Source: an uncultured Kordia sp.
GTDB taxonomy: Bacteria; Bacteroidota; Bacteroidia; Flavobacteriales; Flavobacteriaceae
Direction of reading: 5' to 3'
DNA: 64,000 nucleotides
Assembly (NCBI RefSeq): GCF_947489565.1
Contig: NZ_CANLEA010000011.1
Span: 124,001-188,000, forward strand
Every line of letters starts with the position of its first letter. Positions within the stretch are counted from its first letter, which is position 1. This document shows positions 55,495 to 64,000 of this stretch, piece by piece. The notes beneath the pieces were generated by a model, which saw nothing but the letters and a program-made list of their open reading frames with translations, ran no database searches and was not told the DNA's origin. A program made the translations under genes and the position numbers.

Positions 55495-56298
55495 ATGCAA
55501 AAAAAAGTTGCTTTAATCTCTCCAAATCCAGCAAGTTTATATTCTACATCGGTGAGTGAATTATTGATGCGAAATGATGTAAAAATTGAGGTGGTTTTTG
55601 TGAAAAAATTTACCCTATCAAGGTTTAAAGATGAATTTTCTAGAGACGGCGTACGTCTATTGAAAAAAATCTGGAAAAAACTCGTGCTAAAAAACAAAGC
55701 GTACGACGCATTTGCGAATATAGAAACGATCGTTGACTACCGAAAGAAACAAAACATTACGCTAAAAAACATCAAAGAACTAGAAGCTAAAGGTGTTGAA
55801 GTATGTTTTGTAGATGACCTAAACAGCAAACTTGTAGAAAACAAACTCAAAGAAAAACAAGTAGATGTTACGGTATTTACTGGCGGCGGATTAATCCGAA
55901 AAAATATTTTGGACAATGCTGGTGCTGGTGTACTAAACTGTCACATGGGAAAACTGCCAGAATATCGAGGAATGGATGTGGTAGAATGGCCTGTATTCAA
56001 AAAAGACCTTGACAATATAGGTTTCACGGTGCATTTTATGGACAAAGGTGTCGATACAGGAGATATCTTAAAGGTATTTGATGTAAAACTCATCGAAAAC
56101 GAAACCATAAAATCATTACGAGCACGTTTTGAGCCTATCATGACGCAAAGCTTTGTAGAAACCATCATAGGTTTCTTAAAAGGAGAAATAGAGCGCAAAC
56201 CGCAAGCAGAAGAAGACGGAAGACAATATTACATTATAGACAAACATCTCAATGAAATTGGCGACCAATACTTACAGCAGCAGACACGATCAAAATAA
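55495..56298 (+). CDS. Sugar N-formyltransferase-like protein
   Basis: A 267-residue protein with a formyl transferase core (about 100-240). The catalytic triad Asn148, His150 and Asp187 is complete (NCHMGKLPEYRG and VDTGDIL). It should move a formyl group from N10-formyltetrahydrofolate to an amino sugar or amino acid. The N-terminal 95 residues are unlike standard formyltransferases. It is one of two formyltransferases in this locus. Confidence 0.82.
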   Translation: MQKKVALISPNPASLYSTSVSELLMRNDVKIEVVFVKKFTLSRFKDEFSRDGVRLLKKIWKKLVLKNKAYDAFANIETIVDYRKKQNITLKNIKELEAKGVEVCFVDDLNSKLVENKLKEKQVDVTVFTGGGLIRKNILDNAGAGVLNCHMGKLPEYRGMDVVEWPVFKKDLDNIGFTVHFMDKGVDTGDILKVFDVKLIENETIKSLRARFEPIMTQSFVETIIGFLKGEIERKPQAEEDGRQYYIIDKHLNEIGDQYLQQQTRSK

Positions 56299-56325
56299 GA
56301 GCATAAAACACAAAAATAAATACCG

Positions 56326-58203
56326 ATGATTCAAAAAATAAAAAGGATAGGCAACTTTATCTCAAACATGGGTGCACGCTACCTTTTTTTTAGAATCTTT
56401 TATACGATAAAATCAAAACTCGGCTGGCAGAAAAAAGTATTTCCAACAAATCCCAAGGAGAAAAAATACATTTCTTTAGAAGATTGGAAAAACAACTTGC
56501 CGCCATTTTTCTTTTACGGAAAAGACATTCCAAACCTACCAAAACAAAAAGAAGAAGCACTTGTAAAAACCTATGAGGAAATTCAAAAAGGAATCTTTAC
56601 CTTCTTCAATAAAACCAAAATAAAACTTGGAAAAGAATACAATTGGTTAGTCAATCCATCTACAGGATATCGTTACAACATTAACAAACACTGGTCTGAA
56701 GTAGAAGACTTATCCAAAGAAGCTGGCGACATCAAATACGTATGGGAAAAAGCACGTTTCTCGTACATATACGATTTAGTTCGTTATGACTATCATTTTG
56801 AAGACGATCAATCGGAATTTGTATTTTCTGAAATAGAAGACTTCATCGAAAAAAATCCAATCAATCAAGGACCTAACTACAAATGTAGCCAAGAAGCAAG
56901 TCTGCGCATCATGAACTGGATGTTTGCACTATACTATTACAAAGATTCGCCCAACCTAACAGATGCGTTATTTCAAAAAATAATGCACAACATCTACTGG
57001 AAACTACATCACATATATCACAACATTAATTTCTCGCGTATCACAGTGCGTAACAATCACGCCATTACCGAAACTTTAATGTTATACCTTTCGGCAAAAC
57101 TCTTTCCGTTTATGCCTAATGTAGAAAAGTGGAGTAAAAAAGGGAAAAAATGGTTCGAGCAAGAAATCGCCTATCAAATCTATGAAGATGGTACCTTTTT
57201 GCAATTCTCGATGAACTATCATAGAGTCGTTATTCAATTATTTACTTTGGGAATTCAGTTGGCAAAACTCAACAATGAAAAATTTAGTGATGTAGTCTAC
57301 GATCGCGCTCAAAAATCACTCGATTTTCTAGATGCTTGTACAGATCCGATCACAGGAAAACTGCCAAACTACGGTTCTAACGATGGTGCACTATTCTTCA
57401 AGCTTACAGATGATGATTACCGATTATACCGATCGCAACTAGACGATTTGCGTGCCGTTTTACACGGATACACACATTTTGAATCCAATAGTGTGCTTTG
57501 GTATGGAATTCAGCCTAAAAAACAACCGCAAGAAGCATTGCCAGAAATTAGCACGTTTGAAAAAAGCGGGTATTACATTTCGCAAGATGGAAATACAAAA
57601 ACATTTATTCGTTGCGGTGTTCACAAAGACAGACCTTTTCAATCAGACAATTTACATTTAGATATTTGGGTAAATGGAATCAACTACCTAAGAGATACAG
57701 GTTCATATAAATACAATGCAGGCTTAGACGATGTCAACTATTTCAACGGCGCAGAAGGTCATAATACGGTGAGTGTTGACAAAGCAGATCAAATGCTAAA
57801 AGGCGGACGATTCATATGGTTTTATTGGGTGAACAAAGCAAAAGCGAGCCTGAAAAAAGAAAACGACACGTATAAATTTGAAGGAACAATTCACGCGTTC
57901 AAACAGCTTGGAAACAACATACAACACACGCGAAAAGTAACCAAACCTCAAGGAAAAAATACCTGGGAAGTTACCGATACCATTCAAAACAAAGGAAACA
58001 GAAAAATATACCAATACTGGCACTTACATCCCGATCATGTAGATGCTATTGAAATCACCACAACCGACGAAAATGGGAATCCTATAGAACCGTTAACAGA
58101 AGAAAAATGGTTTTCTGGGTATTATGGTGTAAAAGAAAAGGCAATAAGGCTTACATTTGCAAGCGAAAAGAATGTGTTTAACACTACAATACGTATCAAA
58201 TAA
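56326..58203 (+). CDS. Heparinase II/III family protein
   Basis: A 625-residue protein with an N-terminal alpha/alpha-toroid (about 70-370, with a RNNHAITE segment around 244-251) and a C-terminal heparinase II/III beta-sandwich (about 400-615). Relatives of this type are found inside polysaccharide biosynthesis clusters. They may trim or turn over the acidic glycan they accompany. No signal peptide is clear, which is odd for a lyase acting on exported glycan. GalNAcA- or ManNAcA-containing glycan from this locus is a candidate substrate. Confidence 0.85.
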   Translation: MIQKIKRIGNFISNMGARYLFFRIFYTIKSKLGWQKKVFPTNPKEKKYISLEDWKNNLPPFFFYGKDIPNLPKQKEEALVKTYEEIQKGIFTFFNKTKIKLGKEYNWLVNPSTGYRYNINKHWSEVEDLSKEAGDIKYVWEKARFSYIYDLVRYDYHFEDDQSEFVFSEIEDFIEKNPINQGPNYKCSQEASLRIMNWMFALYYYKDSPNLTDALFQKIMHNIYWKLHHIYHNINFSRITVRNNHAITETLMLYLSAKLFPFMPNVEKWSKKGKKWFEQEIAYQIYEDGTFLQFSMNYHRVVIQLFTLGIQLAKLNNEKFSDVVYDRAQKSLDFLDACTDPITGKLPNYGSNDGALFFKLTDDDYRLYRSQLDDLRAVLHGYTHFESNSVLWYGIQPKKQPQEALPEISTFEKSGYYISQDGNTKTFIRCGVHKDRPFQSDNLHLDIWVNGINYLRDTGSYKYNAGLDDVNYFNGAEGHNTVSVDKADQMLKGGRFIWFYWVNKAKASLKKENDTYKFEGTIHAFKQLGNNIQHTRKVTKPQGKNTWEVTDTIQNKGNRKIYQYWHLHPDHVDAIEITTTDENGNPIEPLTEEKWFSGYYGVKEKAIRLTFASEKNVFNTTIRIK

Positions 58204-58206
58204 CAG

Positions 58207-59448
58207 ATGAGAATATTACTAATTCATCAGTATTTCTTAGAAAAAGGAGATGGCGGCGGATCGCGTTTTAACGAAATGACGCAAGTATGGGCAAATCAAG
58301 GTCATGACATTACGGTGCTTGCAGGAATGGTGCACTATGCCACCGGAAAAAAAGCAGATCGTTACAAAGGAAAATTTACCTTCAAAGACGAACAATTCTA
58401 TGAAAAAGTAGATGTTGTACGTTGTCATGTATCCGAAAGCTACAATGTAAGTTTTCTAGGAAGACTATGGGCGTATTTCTCTTTTGTGTTCTCTAGTATC
58501 TATGCAGGATTATTTAAAGCAAAAGGAAAATATGATGTCATTGTAGTGACATCACCACCGTTATTTGTGGGAATTACAGCGTATATTTTGTCCAAATTAA
58601 AACGCACACCATTTGTCTTTGAAATTAGAGACTTATGGCCAGAATCAGCAATTGACACAGGCGTTTTAAAAAGTGGCATCATGATAAAATTTGCCTATTG
58701 GTTTGAAAAATTCATCTACAAAAGAGCAAAATTAATCAATGTATTAACGCCAGCGTTTCGAGACAAACTCATTCAAAACAAAAAAGTACCTGCCGAAAAA
58801 ATAATCTTCATTCCAAATGCTGCCGATTTTACCTTGGCAGAAAAAGTACAAGAAAACTTTGATGCTGCTGCTTTTAAAGAAGAATTAGGTTTAAAAGACA
58901 AATTTGTCATTACCTACGTAGGTGCGCATGGTGTGGCAAATCATTTAATTCAATTGGTAGAAGCCGCAGAAAAACTCACAGATACCAACATTGTCTTTCA
59001 ACTCATTGGCGCCGGAATGCGTAAAGAATCTTTAATAGAAGAAGCAAAAAAGCGAAATCTATCCAATGTTATCTTCAGAGATCCTGTATCCAAACAAGAA
59101 GTATTCAAATACATACTTGCTTCCGATGCTGGAGCTTCTGTACTCAAAAAAGTAGATACCTTTAAAACCATTTATTCAAACAAAACGTTTGATTATATGT
59201 CGTGCAAACGCCCAATTTTATTAGCAATTGATGGTGTATCGCGCGAATTGGTAAACGATGCAAAATGCGGAGTCTATGTAGAACCAGAAAACAGTGATGA
59301 CATCGTAAGAGGAGCAAAAGAATTAGCGAGTAAAAGTGCTGCCGAAATTCAACAAATGGGTGAAGATGGTTATGCACATGCAAAAACACATTTTGACAGA
59401 GAACTTCTGGCGAAAACCTATGTAGAAAAAATCAACACAATTCTATAA
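58207..59448 (+). CDS. Family 4 glycosyltransferase (WbuB-like)
   Basis: A 413-residue GT-B enzyme. The N-terminus has QYFLEKGDGGGSRFNE, and the middle has FEIRDLWPESAIDTG, typical of the WbuB group. In the C-terminal half, the final nucleotide-binding region has the FDYMSCKRPIL segment. WbuB-type enzymes transfer N-acetyl-amino sugars to lipid-linked intermediates. Four bases separate it from the phosphoglycosyltransferase gene. Confidence 0.9.
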   Translation: MRILLIHQYFLEKGDGGGSRFNEMTQVWANQGHDITVLAGMVHYATGKKADRYKGKFTFKDEQFYEKVDVVRCHVSESYNVSFLGRLWAYFSFVFSSIYAGLFKAKGKYDVIVVTSPPLFVGITAYILSKLKRTPFVFEIRDLWPESAIDTGVLKSGIMIKFAYWFEKFIYKRAKLINVLTPAFRDKLIQNKKVPAEKIIFIPNAADFTLAEKVQENFDAAAFKEELGLKDKFVITYVGAHGVANHLIQLVEAAEKLTDTNIVFQLIGAGMRKESLIEEAKKRNLSNVIFRDPVSKQEVFKYILASDAGASVLKKVDTFKTIYSNKTFDYMSCKRPILLAIDGVSRELVNDAKCGVYVEPENSDDIVRGAKELASKSAAEIQQMGEDGYAHAKTHFDRELLAKTYVEKINTIL

Positions 59449-59452
59449 AATC

Positions 59453-60037
59453 ATGTATAGAAGCATCATAAAAAGATTTTTCGACTTCCTAGTATCAGCA
59501 ATCATTTGTCTACTACTAGTACCAGTATTTATCATTGTATACATTGCGGTAAAGCTAGACTCTAAAGGAAGTTTCTTCTTCTTTCAAGAACGATTGGGGA
59601 AAAATGGAAAAACCTTCAAAGTGTTCAAAATAAGAACGATGACCGATAAACCTAGAGAAACGAGTCAAGAAATTCTTAGAGGAAATGCAGAAGTTACCAA
59701 AGTTGGAGCCATCTTACGCAGACTAAAAATAGACGAATTACCACAGATTATCAACATTCTAAAAGGCGATATGTCATTTGTTGGACCTAGACCGTGTATG
59801 CCAGCTTTGCAAGAAGAATTCAATGAAGATGGTAGAGAAAGAATCAAAATAAGTCCAGGATTAACGGGACTTGCGCAAACCAATGGAAACATATATCTTT
59901 CTTGGCCAGAACGTTGGAAATACGATAGATACTATGTAGAAAATGTAAACTTTCTACTAGATGTAAAAATCCTTTTCAAAACAGTACTTATTGTTTTTAT
60001 GGGAGAAGAAAAATTCTTAAAAAAACCAGATGCATAA
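59453..60037 (+). CDS. Initiating phosphoglycosyltransferase (PglC/bacterial sugar transferase), copy 1
   Basis: A 194-residue monotopic sugar transferase with an N-terminal re-entrant hydrophobic helix (about 9-33), FKVFKIRTM (55-63), the DE dyad in KIDELPQI (about 92-99), VGPRPCMP, and PGLTGLAQ. It transfers a phospho-sugar from a UDP-sugar to undecaprenyl phosphate, starting the glycan. It overlaps the following formyltransferase gene by 8 bp. Confidence 0.92.
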   Translation: MYRSIIKRFFDFLVSAIICLLLVPVFIIVYIAVKLDSKGSFFFFQERLGKNGKTFKVFKIRTMTDKPRETSQEILRGNAEVTKVGAILRRLKIDELPQIINILKGDMSFVGPRPCMPALQEEFNEDGRERIKISPGLTGLAQTNGNIYLSWPERWKYDRYYVENVNFLLDVKILFKTVLIVFMGEEKFLKKPDA

Positions 60038-60983
60038 CATACTTGTCATAGGAGCTGTACAAACAACCGCAGTCACAATTGAAAAACTAGTGGAGCATCA
60101 ATTCAATATTGTTGGTGTATTAGGACACGAACCTAAAAATGCAGCACGTGTTTCAGGTTTGTCAGATTTAAGATCCGTTGCAGCAAAACATAACTTAGAC
60201 TTCCGAGCTTTCAAAGGAATCAATCATGAAACACATGTAAATTGGGCAACTGAGAAAAAACCAGACATCATTTTTGCAGTTGGTTTTTCACAATTATTAC
60301 ACGATGTATGGTTGCAAATGCCAACATTGGGTTGTATTGGGTTTCATCCTACCAAACTTCCAAAAGGTAGAGGAAGAGCGCCAATTGCTTGGGTTACTTT
60401 AGAAAAAGAAATGGGATCAGCAAGTTTTTTCCTCATGGGGAAAGGTGCCGATGATGGTCCAATATTTTCGCAATCACTCTTTGAAGTCGAAGAAAATGAC
60501 GATGCAGGAAGTGTAGAAGAAAAAATAAGAATTCACATTCACAAAGCGTTAGATAATTGGCTGCCAGAGCTAAAAAAAGGACATTGGAATCCAGAACCGC
60601 AAGATTATTCTTTGGCAAGTTGGTACGGAAAAAGAGGTCCAGAAGATGGTTGGATCAATTGGAATAATACGGCAAACTATCTTAACAGACTCATCAAAGC
60701 AAGCAGCGCGCCGCATCCGGGAGCATATTCGTACTTTAAAGATGACAAAATCATCATATGGAAGTCGCAAATAGAAAATGACATCAATATCAAAGGTGTT
60801 GTGGGACGTGTACTTTTAATAGATGAAGAAAAAGGACACTTAATACAATGTGGAGAAGGATTGCTTTGGATTCAACAAACAGAACTCGAATCTGATGCAG
60901 AACTAAAAGTAGGAGACAAGCTAGGATACAATATAGAAGACGAAATATACAAGATCAAAAAAGGGTTGAAAAATGAAGAATAA
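60030..60983 (+). CDS. Atypical formyltransferase (ArnA/Fmt-type fold)
   Basis: A 317-residue protein with a formyltransferase core (about 1-190) and a C-terminal OB-like domain (about 205-310) as in methionyl-tRNA formyltransferase and ArnA. The core shows GFHPTKLPKGRGRAP (104-118) and ADDGPIF (140-146). His106 and Asp142 of the catalytic triad are kept, but the Asn position is Gly104. It overlaps a PIG-L deacetylase gene by 11 bp. The likely substrate is an amino sugar freed by that deacetylase. Confidence 0.82.
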   Translation: MHNILVIGAVQTTAVTIEKLVEHQFNIVGVLGHEPKNAARVSGLSDLRSVAAKHNLDFRAFKGINHETHVNWATEKKPDIIFAVGFSQLLHDVWLQMPTLGCIGFHPTKLPKGRGRAPIAWVTLEKEMGSASFFLMGKGADDGPIFSQSLFEVEENDDAGSVEEKIRIHIHKALDNWLPELKKGHWNPEPQDYSLASWYGKRGPEDGWINWNNTANYLNRLIKASSAPHPGAYSYFKDDKIIIWKSQIENDINIKGVVGRVLLIDEEKGHLIQCGEGLLWIQQTELESDAELKVGDKLGYNIEDEIYKIKKGLKNEE

Positions 60984-61650
60984 AATTATAGTGGTAGCAC
61001 CACACGCCGATGATGAAATTATAGGTTGTGGCGGAACTATTGCCAAAGCAATCAGTCAAGGAGACGAAGTATATATTATCATAGCAACCAATGCCAATGT
61101 TGGTGCGCCAGAATTATTCAATGAAGAAGCCATTACAAAAGTTCGCGGAGAAGCCTTAAAAGCACACGAATATTTGGGTGTTACAAAAACATTTTTCTTA
61201 GACTTTCCTGCGCCAGCATTGAATGCTTTTCCAGAATATAAAGTTTCTGTGGCGCTTTCTAAAATATTCAACGAAGTACAACCAAACATCTTGTATTTGC
61301 CGCATCCAGGTGATTTACATCAAGATCACAAAGCAGTATATCGCGCAAGTTTGGTCGCAGCCAGACCGCAAGGAGCATATACTATAGAACAAATTTACTG
61401 TTACGAAACACTATCCGAAACAGAATGGGCGCCGTACCAAGAAAAAGCATTCATACCAAACATGTTTAATGACATATCAGATTTCTTTGAGCAAAAACTA
61501 GAAGCAATGCGATTCTTTAAATCGCAAATCAAAGAATTTCCACACACACGATCTACAGAAACTTTTGAAGCATTAGCAAAATTCAGAGGCGCAACAGTTG
61601 GTGTAAAAAGAGCGGAAAGCTTTATTGTAGAAAGGATTATTACCAAATAA
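60973..61650 (+). CDS. PIG-L/LmbE-family deacetylase
   Basis: A 225-residue zinc-dependent deacetylase with PHADDE (10-15) and PHPGDLHQDHK (about 112-122), the metal-binding motifs of the family. Relatives remove the acetyl group from GlcNAc on lipids, cofactors or glycans. The overlap with the formyltransferase gene suggests that deacetylation prepares an amine for formylation. Confidence 0.92.
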   Translation: MKNKIIVVAPHADDEIIGCGGTIAKAISQGDEVYIIIATNANVGAPELFNEEAITKVRGEALKAHEYLGVTKTFFLDFPAPALNAFPEYKVSVALSKIFNEVQPNILYLPHPGDLHQDHKAVYRASLVAARPQGAYTIEQIYCYETLSETEWAPYQEKAFIPNMFNDISDFFEQKLEAMRFFKSQIKEFPHTRSTETFEALAKFRGATVGVKRAESFIVERIITK

Positions 61651-61668
61651 ACTATAAAGCTATATGTA

Positions 61669-62223
61669 ATGATTGGAAAACGTATTTTTGACGTAGTACT
61701 TTCTTTCGTATTACTCGTAATACTGTTTTTGCCTATCTGCATACTGTGGATAGTAACCTCAATATCATTTCAGTCAAATGGATTCTTTCTGCAAACCAGA
61801 ATAGGACAACATGGCAAACCATTTACCATATACAAATACAAAACACTTTTTGAAAGCTCACAAAAAACCTCAAAATGGGGCGCATTTCTGCGGAAAACTA
61901 AAATTGACGAATTACCACAGCTAATCAACATTCTCAAAGGGAACATGAGTTTTGTAGGGCCACGACCAGATGTGCCAGGCTATTACGATATACTTGAAGG
62001 AGAAAATAGAAAAATACTCAAGCTAAAACCAGGAATTACTTCTGAAGCAGCGTTAAAATACATAAGCGAAGAACAATTACTAGCTTCACAAGAAAATCCA
62101 AAACAATACAATGATCAGGTAATTTTCCCTGATAAAATTAAAATGAACCTATATTACTATCACACTAGAAGTTTTTTAGTAGATTTGAAAATACTATTAA
62201 AAACAATACAAAAACTAGTCTGA
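61669..62223 (+). CDS. Initiating phosphoglycosyltransferase, copy 2 (PglC-like)
   Basis: A 184-residue monotopic sugar transferase with an N-terminal hydrophobic helix (about 7-31), YKYKTLFE where the first copy has FKIRTM, the DE dyad in KIDELPQL (about 80-87), and VGPRPD. It shares the fold with the gene at 59453-60037 but is clearly diverged. The next two genes are PglD- and PglE-like, so it may start a glycan with a bacillosamine-type sugar. Confidence 0.9.
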   Translation: MIGKRIFDVVLSFVLLVILFLPICILWIVTSISFQSNGFFLQTRIGQHGKPFTIYKYKTLFESSQKTSKWGAFLRKTKIDELPQLINILKGNMSFVGPRPDVPGYYDILEGENRKILKLKPGITSEAALKYISEEQLLASQENPKQYNDQVIFPDKIKMNLYYYHTRSFLVDLKILLKTIQKLV

Positions 62224-62275
62224 TTCCTAGAAATTAACACTAAAAACCCAGCAACTACGTTAAAATTTACAAGAA

Positions 62276-62887
62276 ATGAGTAACATCTGTCTATTTGGCG
62301 CAAGCGGACATGGAAAAGTGGTCAAAGATGTGGCAACAAGCACAAATATTGTGGTGGAAGCCTTTGTTGACGATTATCCAAAAAGTGAATTTCTTCATGA
62401 AATTCCAGTTGTGACATCTGCGGAAATGGCAACATATGCTGGAAACAAATTTCTAATCAGTATTGGGAACAATAAAATTCGTAAAGTAATTAGTCAAAAA
62501 CTAAAAACCGACTTTACAACGCTCATTCACAAAACAGCAATTATTTCTCCGTCGGCAACGATTGAAGAAGGCACGGTTGTGATGAACGGCACCAACATCA
62601 ATGCAGATGCTACAATAGGAAAGCATGTAATTATCAATACTGCAGCAGTGATAGAACACGATTGCAATATTGGTGATTTTGCGCATATTTCGCCAAATGC
62701 AACCATTACAGGAAATGTGAGTATTGGCGAAGGTTCACACATTGGTGCAGGCGCAATTGTCATTCCGAACATAAAAATTGGAAAATGGGCAACCATTGGT
62801 GCAGGCGCAGTAATTATAAAGGATATTCCTGACTATGCAGTTGTTGTAGGAAATCCAGGAATAATAAAAAAGTACAACAAAGAATAA
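62276..62887 (+). CDS. pglD: PglD/NeuD-type sugar O- or N-acetyltransferase
   Basis: A 203-residue protein. The N-terminal nucleotide-sugar-binding region (LFGASGHGKVVKDVA, about 6-20) is followed by a left-handed beta-helix with hexapeptide repeats (about 90-195). The catalytic His lies in NTAAVIEHDC (about 121-130). PglD acetylates the 4-amino group of the sugar made by PglE, yielding UDP-diNAc-bacillosamine. The next gene encodes a PglE-like aminotransferase. Confidence 0.88.
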   Translation: MSNICLFGASGHGKVVKDVATSTNIVVEAFVDDYPKSEFLHEIPVVTSAEMATYAGNKFLISIGNNKIRKVISQKLKTDFTTLIHKTAIISPSATIEEGTVVMNGTNINADATIGKHVIINTAAVIEHDCNIGDFAHISPNATITGNVSIGEGSHIGAGAIVIPNIKIGKWATIGAGAVIIKDIPDYAVVVGNPGIIKKYNKE

Positions 62888-62889
62888 CT

Positions 62890-64000
62890 ATGAACTCAAG
62901 AATTTGGCTTTCATCTCCGCATATGGGCGGAAACGAATTAAAATACATTCACGAAGCATTTGACACCAATTGGATTGCTCCATTAGGACCTAATGTAACA
63001 GGATTTGAAGATGATTTAAAGCAATTTCTAAATACTCAAAAAGAAGTTGGCGCATTGGCTTCCGGAACAGCCGCAATTCACTTAGGATTGATTCTAGCAG
63101 GTGTAACGGCCGGTGATGAAGTTATTTGTCAGAGTATGACTTTTTCCGCTTCCGCGAATCCGATTCTGTATCAAGGAGCAACACCTGTATTTATTGATAG
63201 TGAACCAGAAACATGGAACATGTGTCCCAATCATTTAGAAGCCGCTATTAAGGATAGAATCGCCAAAGGAAAAAAACCGAAAGCAATCATTCCTGTCCAC
63301 TTATACGGAATGCCCGCAAAAATTGATGAAATTGTAGCCATTGCAAACAAATATGAAATTGCCATCATAGAAGATGCCGCAGAATCATTAGGCTCAACGT
63401 ATAAAGGACAAAACTGTGGAACTTTCGGGGAATATGCAGCTTTATCATTCAATGGAAACAAAATCATTACAACTTCTGGCGGTGGCGCTATTGTGTGCAA
63501 TGATGATGAAGCCAAAAAGAAAGCGATCTTTTTAGCAACACAAGCTAGAGACAATGCACCACACTATCAACATTCGGAAATTGGATACAATTATCGCATG
63601 AGTAATATTGTTGCGGGAATTGGAAGAGGACAAATGGAAGTTTTAGAAAAACACATTGGACTTCGAAGAGATATGAATGCATTCTACAAAGAAATTTTCA
63701 AAGATGTAGAAGCCGTAACCGTATTTGAAGAACCAAATGACGACTATTTCTCAAACCATTGGTTAAGTTGTATTACAGTCGATGAAAGCAAAGCCAACTT
63801 TACGCGCGAAGAGTTGCGTTTGGCATTATGGGAAGACAATATTGAGTCCAGACCACTTTGGAAACCCATGCATTTACAGCCAATCTTTGAAAAATACCCG
63901 TATTACGGAACAAATGTTTGTGAAAATTTATTCAACACAGGTCTGTGTTTACCATCAGGATCGAACCTAACAACACAAGAAAAAGAACGTATTGCACAAC
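62890..64000 (+). CDS. pglE: DegT/DnrJ/EryC1/StrS-family aminotransferase (PglE-like), cut by window edge
   Basis: The frame opens with ATG at 62890, 2 bp after the PglD-like gene, and runs off the window, giving 370 residues. It is a PLP-dependent sugar aminotransferase. The PLP-binding Lys191 sits in SFNGNKIITTSGGG, with EDAAE (161-165) holding the pyridine nitrogen. Together with PglD it should convert UDP-4-keto-6-deoxy-GlcNAc to a 4-amino and then 4-acetamido sugar. The required 4,6-dehydratase (PglF) is not in the window and may lie just beyond it. Confidence 0.9.
   Translation, partial: MNSRIWLSSPHMGGNELKYIHEAFDTNWIAPLGPNVTGFEDDLKQFLNTQKEVGALASGTAAIHLGLILAGVTAGDEVICQSMTFSASANPILYQGATPVFIDSEPETWNMCPNHLEAAIKDRIAKGKKPKAIIPVHLYGMPAKIDEIVAIANKYEIAIIEDAAESLGSTYKGQNCGTFGEYAALSFNGNKIITTSGGGAIVCNDDEAKKKAIFLATQARDNAPHYQHSEIGYNYRMSNIVAGIGRGQMEVLEKHIGLRRDMNAFYKEIFKDVEAVTVFEEPNDDYFSNHWLSCITVDESKANFTREELRLALWEDNIESRPLWKPMHLQPIFEKYPYYGTNVCENLFNTGLCLPSGSNLTTQEKERIAQ

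Noticed and set aside
1-64000. CRISPR arrays, tRNA or rRNA genes, insertion sequences, prophage
   Set aside because: Looked for while reading both strands; no direct-repeat array, cloverleaf, transposase or phage gene pattern was seen. A short divergent tRNA could be missed without a computed search.
34028-64000. The glycan locus as a recently acquired island
   Set aside because: No integrase, tRNA, flanking repeat or clear change in base composition is visible; transfer is possible but not supported by this sequence.

Overview
The window reads as chromosome of a marine-type member of the Flavobacteriaceae (Bacteroidota). The base composition is AT-rich. Candidate promoters have the Bacteroidota form TAnnTTTG instead of TATAAT. 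Shine-Dalgarno sequences are mostly absent. Family markers include a T9SS sorting domain, a sigma/FecR/TonB trio, DUF4837, DUF6909, DUF2652, a GH3-family protein and two short peptides with the leader type called class I lanthipeptide (L1a) in flavobacteria. Such leader peptides are common in Kordia, so a Kordia-like genome is my best guess; no rRNA is present to confirm it.

Region 1 (1-6.7 kb): the tail of a short gene and a DUF4097-like exported protein, an outer-membrane beta-barrel protein, then an ECF sigma factor, a FecR-type anti-sigma factor and a TonB-dependent receptor with an STN signalling domain. This is a trans-envelope signalling set. A small L1a-leader peptide meets the receptor gene tail to tail.

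Region 2 (6.8-34 kb): ordinary chromosome. It holds the DNA polymerase III delta' subunit, a DUF2652/SRPBCC protein, pgk, an S41 peptidase, a MltD-like transglycosylase, a DUF4837 lipoprotein, tex, a TPR-LuxR regulator, a T9SS substrate, two hydrolases, tatA, an M23 peptidase, a GH3-family protein and a DUF6909 protein. It also contains two Crp/Fnr-type regulators. Each lies directly upstream of possible target genes, with perfect or near-perfect TTGAT-N4-ATCAA sites in the gaps. In the first set, two promoters (zinc alcohol dehydrogenase and ZIP transporter) are duplicated copies of one another.

Region 3 (34 kb to the end, continuing beyond it): a long co-directional surface-glycan locus. 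It begins with a Wzz-like membrane protein and rfbB-A-C-D for dTDP-L-rhamnose, followed by cysQ. Two epimerase/dehydrogenase pairs come next: WbpP with WbpO/TviB for UDP-GalNAcA, and WecB with WecC for UDP-ManNAcA. Then come three polymerase or ligase-like membrane proteins, a Wzx-like flippase, glycosyltransferases, hexapeptide acyltransferases, a fused MDR/Gfo-Idh-MocA oxidoreductase, an Asp-box propeller protein, an orphan gene, a formyltransferase and a heparinase II/III-family protein. The locus ends with a GT4 enzyme, an initiating phosphoglycosyltransferase, a second and atypical formyltransferase, a PIG-L deacetylase, a second phosphoglycosyltransferase, a PglD-like acetyltransferase and a PglE-like aminotransferase cut by the window edge. 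The pathway content predicts an acidic glycan with rhamnose, uronamide-type sugars, N-formyl groups and a bacillosamine-type sugar.

No tRNA, rRNA, CRISPR array, insertion sequence or prophage was recognised. I did not find a whole system that I can call undescribed. The most checkable new observations are the Crp/Fnr site pairs with duplicated promoters, the two orphan L1a peptides, and the formyltransferase-deacetylase pair between two initiating transferases.
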